In this document: positions 1 to 4,505 of the stretch, one piece after another
How the letters are laid out: each line of letters begins with the position of its first letter
Numbering within the stretch: the first letter of the stretch is position 1
Source: Candidatus Gastranaerophilales bacterium
GTDB taxonomy: Bacteria > Cyanobacteriota > Vampirovibrionia > Gastranaerophilales > Gastranaerophilaceae
Length of the DNA stretch: 5,196 nt
Reading direction: 5' to 3'
NCBI GenBank assembly: GCA_944323095.1
Contig: CALURE010000119.1
Span: 1 to 5,196, forward strand
Notes under the pieces: model-generated
What the model was told of the DNA's origin: nothing
The model's input: the letters and a program-made list of their open reading frames with translations, nothing else
Databases searched by the model: none
Program-made: the position numbers and the translations under genes

Positions 1-32
1 TATTAGTACCATCGTTGCAAGGTAACCCGTAG

Positions 33-58
33 GGTGGGATAAGCGAAGCGTTCCCACC
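33..58. repeat. Small GC-rich hairpin (GGTGGGA ... TCCCACC)
   Basis: GGTGGGA at 33-39 pairs perfectly with TCCCACC at 52-58; G32 and T59 can add a wobble pair. The 12-base loop contains GCGAAGC. It is GC-rich in an AT-rich setting and has no T-run after it, so it does not look like a rho-independent terminator. Its form suggests a dispersed palindromic repeat. I infer this from its structure and cannot confirm copy number here. Confidence 0.5.
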
Positions 59-82
59 TGAATGATTAGTAGAGGGTCGTAG

Positions 83-112
83 GATTGGAAGATTGGAAGA
101 TAGGAAGATAGG
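83..112. repeat. Purine-rich octamer tandem array, about 3.75 units of GAT(T/A)GGAA
   Basis: Units lie at 83-90 (GATTGGAA), 91-98 (GATTGGAA), 99-106 (GATAGGAA) and a partial at 107-112 (GATAGG). The top strand is almost purely purine plus T. The segment TAGGAAGATA at 101-110 has an exact inverted copy at 148-157. GAGGGTC at 72-78 likewise has an exact inverted copy at 132-138. The period of 8 is not a multiple of 3. Confidence 0.75.
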
Positions 113-141
113 CTGTTTACAGAAAATAGCTGACCCTCATA

Positions 142-195
142 CCTTCTTATCTTCCTACCCTCTAAATTGGCTTGCCCTTCTGACTTCCTGCCTTC
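142..195. repeat. Pyrimidine-rich degenerate octamer arrays, opposite in polarity to 83-112
   Basis: Degenerate 8-bp units can be read at 142-165 (CCTTCTTA, TCTTCCTA, CCCTCTAA) and at 172-195 (TTGCCCTT, two bases out of line, then CTGACTTC at 180-187 and CTGCCTTC at 188-195). On the minus strand these are purine-rich, so 72-112 and 132-195 form two arms of an imperfect inverted repeat around an AT-rich centre. This looks like decayed repeat DNA; no function is visible. Confidence 0.5.
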
Positions 196-213
196 TAATT
201 TTTGAATAACAAG

Positions 214-234
214 ATCCTGAAACAAGTTCAGGAT
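214..234. repeat. Palindrome ATCCTGAA-ACAAG-TTCAGGAT
   Basis: An exact 8-bp stem (214-221 with 227-234) surrounds a 5-base loop. On the minus strand it reads GTCATCCTGAAC followed by TTGTTTCAGGATC. From general knowledge this wording recurs as a dispersed palindromic element in many bacterial genomes and often appears as VILNLFQDL in spurious translations. There is no T-run directly after the stem on either strand, so a terminator role is weak. Confidence 0.65.
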
Positions 235-326
235 GACACTTTTCTTATTTATACCATTAAGATAACTTAAAGAAAATCTAAAACCTGAAAACGCACTAAT
301 AATGCGGGTCAAGCGGCTACACTTGC

Positions 327-336
327 GGGGGGGGGG
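327..336. repeat. Homopolymer run of ten G (C10 on the minus strand)
   Basis: An uninterrupted G10 tract lies in otherwise AT-rich DNA. Runs of this kind are prone to slipped-strand length change in vivo and to base-calling error. It falls inside the short minus-strand reading frame at 309-362, so its length decides which downstream frame is read. Confidence 0.9.
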
Positions 337-369
337 CAGTTCAAAGCTTCTCTATACAACATTTTTCAT

Positions 370-375
370 CCTCCT
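370..375 (-). promoter_or_regulatory. Consensus ribosome binding site AGGAGG
   Basis: CCTCCT on the plus strand gives AGGAGG on the minus strand, 7 bases before the ATG at 362. It is the strongest Shine-Dalgarno match in the window. It sits directly downstream of the DUF805-like gene, as expected for a further gene in a minus-strand operon. A second ATG abuts it with no spacer and is unlikely to be used. Confidence 0.5.
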
Positions 376-395
376 AAATTTATCTTTCCTTTTTG

Positions 396-770
396 TTATT
401 TAGATTCATCATCGTCAGTGTATTTAAGTAGTTTGCCTGGTAAGGCTAAACCTATAACAAGCAAAATAGTTGCGACTATCGGGATAATTATGCAGATTAT
501 AATCATTAAAATTGTGATAATTATACCCCATTTGAGCTGACCCGTTATGTCGTAAAATCTTTTTGAAAAAGCTGCAAACATTAACCAGATGGCGATTAAA
601 ACTAATATAATGCATACAGGGAATAAAAAAACTGCTAAACCTATGCGGGCTAATAAATACACAGGAAGTATAAAAAAATTGCAGGCTAACATGCTCCAGA
701 AAAAATCCAATCTGCCGATAGGTCCATCTATTTTCCATATGCTTTCACTTTTGTCAAAATCGTTGTTCAT
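396..770 (-). CDS. Small integral membrane protein, DUF805-like
   Basis: The 124-residue product has a short polar N-terminus, three hydrophobic stretches (about residues 24-42, 45-67 and 83-108) and an acidic, soluble C-terminus ending DDDESK. Two short signatures fit the DUF805 family of inner-membrane proteins: GRLDFFW at 19-25, matching the family's GR..R..FW start, and FSKRFYDITGQLKW at 68-81, matching the family's RLHDIG.SGWW loop between helices. DUF805 proteins have no established biochemical role. The ATG at 770 has only a weak GAGA upstream. The gene lies 64 bp downstream of the 283-residue membrane protein on the same strand with no terminator between them, so co-transcription is likely. 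Family assignment is by motif recognition and is moderately secure; the hydrophobic topology is plain. Confidence 0.75.
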   Translation of the reverse strand: MNNDFDKSESIWKIDGPIGRLDFFWSMLACNFFILPVYLLARIGLAVFLFPVCIILVLIAIWLMFAAFSKRFYDITGQLKWGIIITILMIIICIIIPIVATILLVIGLALPGKLLKYTDDDESK

Positions 771-834
771 AAAAGTCTCATTTGTTTATATAAAAGCATA
801 GTTTTGTTTTTTTTTAATCATTTATATAATGTAT

Positions 835-1686
835 TTATTCTTTATTGCCGAATAATTTAACGCATGCTGCAGCGACAAAAGCCGATGCTACACCTGTGAT
901 AACCGCCCATTTTGTTCTGCCTGTTTTCGGAATAAATTTTTTAATATCTTCAAATGGTGTGCCTGACAGCATTTCATCTATTATAGGTTTTATATCTTTA
1001 TTTGCGGATTCAAGCATGTCTTTCTTTAAAAGTACACCGTTTTTCTCAACTCTGGCAAGATTTTTATAAAGTTCCAATTCTTTGTTAGAAATGTTAAGCG
1101 CTATTTCTTTACATGATTTAAGTATATCAATTGTGTCATCATTAATCGGATTTGGAGCTTTAAATGCTTCTTCGCCTATTGTGTCAACAATGCTTTCTTT
1201 GGCCATATTTATTAGATTTTCAGGTAAAAAGTCTCTCTTTTTTAATTCATTATAATATTGCTCAAGTGATATATTTGTTCCTTTTTTCTTAGCAATGTCC
1301 GTTAAAAAATCATCAATCTTTTTACTTGCATCTTTTACTTTTATCTGTTGAGCATTCAGCTGACTTTTAAAATCATTTGCAGAAATTTTATCTCCCGGAA
1401 ATGCGTTGTTTATCCTGATTTCTAATGAATCAAGAGAAGCTCTTGCGGGTATTAAAGACCATGATTTTGCAAGTGCGTCAATAGAATTAGCATTTTGCAT
1501 GTTGTCAATCGTTCTGCAAAATACATCCTGATTTGATGTTAAGAGTTCCTCCATATTTTTAGCGGCCCGCGGCGCAAAATTATAACCGGCTATAGCGCCT
1601 GCAGTACCTGTGCAAATTCCTGCGGATGCAGCCATAATATTATTTTGATTTCTGTTATCAGTATTATGAATTGGATGTATAGGCAT
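835..1686 (-). CDS. Protein of unknown function with a hydrophobic segment at each end and a helical middle
   Basis: The product has 283 residues. An in-frame ATG exists 30 bp upstream at 1716, but it has no ribosome binding site. The ATG at 1686 has AAGAGG with an 8-base spacer and is preferred, giving an N-terminus of MPIHPIHNTD. A glycine/alanine-rich hydrophobic stretch spans about residues 17-36 and could span a membrane. A second lies at about 260-279 (WAVITGVASAFVAAACVKLF), followed only by GNKE. The roughly 220 residues between are charged, lysine- and aspartate-rich and probably alpha-helical. No catalytic motif or known domain is visible. The arrangement would suit a protein anchored at both ends with a soluble domain between, possibly facing the periplasm. 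It is transcribed divergently from ssb and probably together with the DUF805-like gene. I do not recognise the family. Confidence 0.75.
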   Translation of the reverse strand: MPIHPIHNTDNRNQNNIMAASAGICTGTAGAIAGYNFAPRAAKNMEELLTSNQDVFCRTIDNMQNANSIDALAKSWSLIPARASLDSLEIRINNAFPGDKISANDFKSQLNAQQIKVKDASKKIDDFLTDIAKKKGTNISLEQYYNELKKRDFLPENLINMAKESIVDTIGEEAFKAPNPINDDTIDILKSCKEIALNISNKELELYKNLARVEKNGVLLKKDMLESANKDIKPIIDEMLSGTPFEDIKKFIPKTGRTKWAVITGVASAFVAAACVKLFGNKE

Positions 1687-1694
1687 AATTCTTT

Positions 1695-1700
1695 CCTCTT
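1695..1700 (-). promoter_or_regulatory. Ribosome binding site AAGAGG that decides the start at 1686
   Basis: CCTCTT on the plus strand reads AAGAGG on the minus strand, 8 bases before ATG 1686. The upstream in-frame ATG at 1716 is preceded only by A/T sequence. The divergent ssb gene uses the same hexamer, which supports the choice. Confidence 0.65.
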
Positions 1701-1732
1701 TTTTATTAAATCCCATAAATATTTTTATTGCT

Positions 1733-1738
1733 ATTATA
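1733..1738 (-). promoter_or_regulatory. Candidate -10 box (TATAAT) for the leftward genes
   Basis: ATTATA on the plus strand is a perfect TATAAT on the minus strand, about 47 bp before the chosen start at 1686. No good -35 hexamer lies 16-18 bp upstream; that region is occupied by the 10-bp repeats at 1741-1770. This could mean activator dependence or simply a chance AT match. Confidence 0.35.
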
Positions 1739-1740
1739 TA

Positions 1741-1770
1741 TACAAAATGTTACAAAAAGTTACTAAAATT
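1741..1770. repeat. Three consecutive 10-bp direct repeats in a divergent promoter region
   Basis: The units are TACAAAATGT (1741-1750), TACAAAAAGT (1751-1760) and TACTAAAATT (1761-1770). Unit 2 matches unit 1 at 9/10 positions and unit 3 at 8/10. The spacing of one helical turn places every A-tract on the same DNA face. The block lies just upstream of the candidate -35 of ssb and within the -10/-35 region of the leftward promoter. It could be a shared operator, an UP-like element or intrinsically bent DNA. Confidence 0.6.
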
Positions 1771-1800
1771 TTGTCTTGATGATATTTTTTGTTGTAAAAT
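1771..1800 (+). promoter_or_regulatory. Candidate promoter of the ssb-kinase-pdxA operon
   Basis: TTGTCT (1771-1776) and TAAAAT (1795-1800) are separated by 18 bp and resemble a housekeeping sigma factor promoter. The start of transcription would fall near 1807, leaving a leader of about 30 bases with the ribosome binding site at 1821-1826. A TATTAT at 1806-1811 is an alternative -10. The region is AT-rich, so chance matches are likely. Confidence 0.4.
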
Positions 1801-1820
1801 ATCAATATTATAAAAAAGAA

Positions 1821-1826
1821 AAGAGG
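1821..1826 (+). promoter_or_regulatory. Ribosome binding site AAGAGG for ssb
   Basis: AAGAGG ends 9 bases before ATG 1836. It selects this Met over the ATG at 1776, which would add 20 residues ahead of the conserved OB-fold start and would overlap the candidate promoter. Confidence 0.7.
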
Positions 1827-1835
1827 TTTTTAATA

Positions 1836-2171
1836 ATGAATACAGCAGTATTGGTAGGCAGAGTCGGACGCGATGCCGAAATTAGATATTTTGAATCAGG
1901 TAAAGTTAAGGCTAATTTTTCAATTGCCGTAAATCGCTGGGATGCTAAAACAAAATCAGAAGTTGCTGACTGGTTTAATATTGATGTTTGGGATAAACTT
2001 GCAGAATTTGCGGGTGAATACGTTAAGAAAGGTGTTCAGGTTGCTGTTGACGGAAGAATAGGAATAAATAAATGGACTGATAAAGCAACCGGAAATGATA
2101 GAGAAAATTTTCTTATCGTAGCAAACGGCATAAGGCTTCTCGGTTCTAAAAGAGATGTTCAGGAAATATGA
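1836..2171 (+). CDS. ssb: Single-stranded DNA-binding protein, short cyanobacterial-like form
   Basis: SSB coats single-stranded DNA during replication, recombination and repair. The 111-residue product is essentially one OB-fold. It begins MNTAVLVGRVGRDAEIRYFE, continues with VKANFSIAVNRW (24-35) and DWFNIDVWDKLAEFAGEYVKKG (45-66, with stacking aromatics W46/F47), then VAVDGRI (69-75), and ends LLGSKRDVQEI. The start follows the AAGAGG site; an upstream ATG at 1776 is rejected. Typical bacterial SSBs run to 160-180 residues, with a flexible linker and an acidic DDDIPF-like tip that recruits partner proteins. Both are absent here, and the wording is closest to short cyanobacterial SSBs as I recall them. 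The stop codon overlaps the kinase start (ATGA, 2168-2171), so this is the first gene of a coupled operon. A plasmid or phage SSB is less likely given the context. Confidence 0.93.
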   Translation: MNTAVLVGRVGRDAEIRYFESGKVKANFSIAVNRWDAKTKSEVADWFNIDVWDKLAEFAGEYVKKGVQVAVDGRIGINKWTDKATGNDRENFLIVANGIRLLGSKRDVQEI

Positions 2172-3493
2172 TAATTAATTCAAATATAGTTGGAATTATT
2201 GCTGATGATTTAACCGGTGCAAACGATACTGCACTGCAGTTTTATTTAAAAGGTGCGAATACCCAGATTTTGTTGTCTGATGAGATTGAACCTTTAAATA
2301 TAAAAAATACGCAAACATGGGCAATTTCAACAGAATCCCGTAATGTTGAGCCTGAAATGGCATATGAAAAAGTGATTAAGGCTGCTAAAATGTTGTCGGA
2401 AAAACTTAATCCTGATTATTTCTATAAAAAAATAGATTCCACTATAAGAGGAAATATTGCTGTAGAAGTGTTAGGAATACTCGCATCGCTTGATTATGAT
2501 GCATCAATTATTCTTCCGGCATTTCCTGCAGAAACAAGGACTACTGTAGGAGGTTATCATTTACTTAAAGGAATTCCGATTGAAAGAACAGAAATGGCAA
2601 GAGATCCGCAATCTCCGATTTTTGAGTCACATCTGCCGACTTTGCTGAAATCACAGATTTCTCCGGAATATCAAAACTTAATAGGGCAGATTGAGCTGAA
2701 AACTGTAATGAAAGGGGCAGGTCCGATTTTGCAGCGGATTAATGAACTTGTTAATGAAGGAAAAAAGTTGATTGTAGCGGATGCTGTTTCTACTGTTGAT
2801 GTTGAACAAGTTGCGCTTGCCATAAAAAAATGTGATTATAAAATCTTACCGGCGGGTACTGCTGCCTTTGCTCAGGCATTAAGTGAATTCTGGTTTGCAG
2901 ATCTTGATGAAAATGAACATATTATAAAAACTTTTCCGCGCCTGCCAAAATTTGTTGTTTCAGGAAGTGCAACACAAATTACCGCTAATCAAATTGAAAA
3001 GCTTGAAAACAGCGATGAGTTTGATGATGTTTTATCAATAAGTCTGGATTTGAAAACTGTTTTGAATGGTGTTTCAGAAGAACTTGTAGACAGAATTGTT
3101 TCAAATTTGCGTTTTGACAACACTGTTATGGTTCATACTTCTCATTTAATTAAAGAGTTCGACGGTTTTTCGGAAGATTCATTGAATGCAGAGCTTACAA
3201 AAGCTAACCTTGCAAGCGTAATAACAGACTTTCTTGCTGAGCTGACAAGGCATGTACTTGCCAAAAAAGAAGCAATTTTAATTACTCTTGGCGGAGAAAC
3301 ATCATTCAAATGCTGCAGTGCAATCGGAGCATATCAGTTGCAGCTTATTGATGAGGTTGCGCCTGCTATTGCTCTTACACTTGATCACAACGCACAATGG
3401 ATTGTAACAAAGTCGGGAAATCTCGGGAACGCAAATACTCTAATAGATATTTTAAGATATTTTGATACCCATGGCGGATTGCAAAATGAATAA
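2168..3493 (+). CDS. Four-carbon acid sugar kinase, DUF1537 family (D-threonate/D-erythronate kinase-like)
   Basis: This family phosphorylates four-carbon sugar acids such as D-threonate, D-erythronate or 3-oxo-tetronate at O4 using ATP. The product has 441 residues, a normal family length. The N-terminal substrate-binding half shows IADDLTGAND (11-20), KKIDSTIRGN (87-96) and PAFPAETRTTVGG (117-129). The last also fits the family, as does the following G.P...T..ARDP stretch. The C-terminal nucleotide-binding half shows LGGETS (374-379) and the glycine loop KSGNLG (415-420). The start ATG overlaps the ssb stop by 4 bp and has AGGA close upstream, so it probably relies on translational coupling. 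It overlaps the PdxA-like gene by 8 bp. That neighbour points to a DtnK/PdxA2-type route yielding dihydroxyacetone phosphate. The exact substrate cannot be read from the sequence. Other members act with aldolases and isomerases, and none are seen here. Confidence 0.9.
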   Translation: MIINSNIVGIIADDLTGANDTALQFYLKGANTQILLSDEIEPLNIKNTQTWAISTESRNVEPEMAYEKVIKAAKMLSEKLNPDYFYKKIDSTIRGNIAVEVLGILASLDYDASIILPAFPAETRTTVGGYHLLKGIPIERTEMARDPQSPIFESHLPTLLKSQISPEYQNLIGQIELKTVMKGAGPILQRINELVNEGKKLIVADAVSTVDVEQVALAIKKCDYKILPAGTAAFAQALSEFWFADLDENEHIIKTFPRLPKFVVSGSATQITANQIEKLENSDEFDDVLSISLDLKTVLNGVSEELVDRIVSNLRFDNTVMVHTSHLIKEFDGFSEDSLNAELTKANLASVITDFLAELTRHVLAKKEAILITLGGETSFKCCSAIGAYQLQLIDEVAPAIALTLDHNAQWIVTKSGNLGNANTLIDILRYFDTHGGLQNE

Positions 3494-4502
3494 AATTGCT
3501 GTTACAACAGGAGACCCCAATGGTATAGGTGCGGAAATTACGATTAAAGCGCTAAACAAGCTTGACTTGCCGTCTGAAAGTATTGTTTTAATTTCTAATA
3601 AAAAAATTCTGGATTTTTATGATAAAAAAATTCATTCAAAACTTATTTCGGAATCTCTTCTTATAAGTAATAAATATGAAATTATTGAAATTCCCTATAA
3701 TTCCGATATTGAACCGGGTAAAATAACAAAAGAAGCCGGAGAATTTTCTTTTCAATCCGTAAAATCAGCTTGTGAAATAAATGCAAAGGCTATTGTAACG
3801 GCTCCTGTTGCTAAAAATGCTTTATATCTTGCAGGTCATAATTTTAACGGTCAGACTGAAATTTTGCAAAAATATCTAGCGCATGATAATCAGCTTGCTG
3901 AGATGTTGTTTGTTGCGGGAAATTTTAGAGTCCTTCTTTTGACGCGTCATACTGCATTAAAGGATATCGTTATTACAAAAGAAATGGTTGTTGAAAAACT
4001 TCTTAATTTAAAAGACTTTTTTGTAAAACATTTAGGAATTCCTGAACCAAAATTTGCTTTGTGCGGGGTTAACCCTCATGCCGGCGAGGACGGGATTCTC
4101 GGGCGTGAGGAAATAGATATTTTAATTCCTGCTACAGAAGAATTACGTTCAAGAGCTGTTAATATCACAAATCCGCTTCCTGCTGACACATTGTTTGTAA
4201 AAGCTGCAAAAGAATATTTACAAATTGAACAATTGAAAAGTTTAAAAATTGATTTTACGGCAGAGTCTTTTCGATCATTCAACCCTTCAACCCTTCAACC
4301 AATTTATGACTGCTATATTGCGAATTATCATGATCAAGGGTTAATCCCGATTAAAACAGTAGCTGGAGATAAAACCGTTAATATGACGATAGGGCTTGAT
4401 ATAATAAGAACGTCACCCGGTCATGGAACGGCTTTTGATATTGCTGGAAAGAATATTGCAGATGAAACAGGTATGATAGAAGCAATAAAAGCTGTTTTGT
4501 AA
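3486..4502 (+). CDS. PdxA-family 4-phosphate dehydrogenase (PdxA or PdxA2-like)
   Basis: Members use NAD and a divalent metal to oxidise a 4-phosphorylated hydroxy acid, followed by decarboxylation. PdxA acts on 4-hydroxythreonine 4-phosphate in vitamin B6 synthesis; PdxA2 acts on D-threonate or D-erythronate 4-phosphate. The 338-residue product starts MNKIAVTTGDPNGIGAEI, as expected. TTG 3462 and ATG 3471 would only add residues before the conserved start. The three metal-ligand histidines are present: H155 in TRHTAL, H198 in NPHAGEDG and H282 in YHDQGL. IRTSPGHGTAFDIAG (307-321) is the NAD-side motif. Two departures from the usual pattern are NGQTE (121-125) for GHTE and PGHGTA for DHGTA. 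Residues 243-272 are an extra segment between PADTLFVKAAK and YHDQG. The ATG overlaps the kinase stop by 8 bp. With the kinase adjacent, a PdxA2 role is favoured, so no symbol is assigned. Family is secure, substrate is not. Confidence 0.9.
   Translation: MNKIAVTTGDPNGIGAEITIKALNKLDLPSESIVLISNKKILDFYDKKIHSKLISESLLISNKYEIIEIPYNSDIEPGKITKEAGEFSFQSVKSACEINAKAIVTAPVAKNALYLAGHNFNGQTEILQKYLAHDNQLAEMLFVAGNFRVLLLTRHTALKDIVITKEMVVEKLLNLKDFFVKHLGIPEPKFALCGVNPHAGEDGILGREEIDILIPATEELRSRAVNITNPLPADTLFVKAAKEYLQIEQLKSLKIDFTAESFRSFNPSTLQPIYDCYIANYHDQGLIPIKTVAGDKTVNMTIGLDIIRTSPGHGTAFDIAGKNIADETGMIEAIKAVL
4212..4304 (+). other. In-frame extra segment within the PdxA-like gene, net about 29 codons
   Basis: E. 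coli PdxA, as I remember it, has about 14 residues between PADTLF and YHDQG; this protein has 43. The flanks, VKAAK before and YDCYIAN after, look like the normal family sequence, so the excess lies at residues 243-273. The added sequence is lysine- and serine-rich, has no known domain and ends with the octamer repeat at 4278-4300. It keeps frame and introduces no stop. Two explanations fit: a repeat-derived insertion tolerated in a surface loop, or a lineage-specific loop. Exact boundaries need an alignment. Confidence 0.6.
4278..4300 (+). repeat. Octamer tandem repeat TTCAACCC, 2.9 units, inside a coding region
   Basis: Units lie at 4278-4285, 4286-4293 and a 7-base partial at 4294-4300, with no mismatch. 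It encodes FNPSTLQP (residues 265-272). Because 8 is not divisible by 3, gain or loss of one unit would shift the frame ahead of the YHDQG metal ligand and disable the enzyme. The copy number is low, so instability is probably modest. Confidence 0.85.
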
Positions 4503-4505
4503 AAC

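Larger units (their letters stand above)
1..362 (-). pseudogene. Possible frameshifted or phase-variable ORF interrupted at a C10 run; extends past the left edge
   Basis: On the minus strand an ATG at 362 follows a perfect AGGAGG (370-375) with a 7-base spacer, 33 bp after the stop of the DUF805-like gene. As written it encodes only MLYREALNCPPPASVAA and stops at 309-311. If the run were C11, translation would leave the tract as CGC at 327-325 and continue 109 codons without a stop to position 1. The product would start MLYREALNCPPPRKCSRLTR and end VGTLRLSHPTGYLATMVLI at the edge. C10 and C9 both lead to early stops. The continued frame is largely built from the palindromes and octamer repeats on this stretch, including a VILNLFQDL segment, so it may be open by chance. 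No domain is recognised. The call rests on the start signal and the long open frame, not on protein similarity. Confidence 0.3.

Noticed and set aside
424..738. Minus-strand ORF of 104 codons
   Set aside because: It lies wholly within the DUF805-like gene in another frame and has no domain-like pattern, while the overlapping frame has clear membrane helices and family motifs.
589..801. Plus-strand ORF of 70 codons
   Set aside because: It is antisense to the DUF805-like gene, with no ribosome binding site and a lysine/serine-rich composition typical of chance frames.
807..815. T9 run between the two minus-strand genes as a terminator
   Set aside because: No stem precedes it, and on the transcribed minus strand it is an A-run, so it cannot act as a rho-independent terminator for those genes.
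845..1069. Plus-strand ORF of 74 codons
   Set aside because: It is antisense to the 3' part of the 283-residue protein gene and shows no independent start signal.
1776..1835. N-terminal extension of SSB from ATG 1776
   Set aside because: The extra 20 residues are not SSB-like, overlap the likely promoter and lack a ribosome binding site, while ATG 1836 has AAGAGG at good spacing.
3462..3485. TTG start for the PdxA-like protein
   Set aside because: It adds eight residues before the conserved N-terminus; ATG 3486 gives the family's usual start and a short 8-bp overlap with the kinase stop.
4076..4282. Minus-strand ORF of 68 codons
   Set aside because: It is antisense to the conserved core of pdxA and has no recognisable features.
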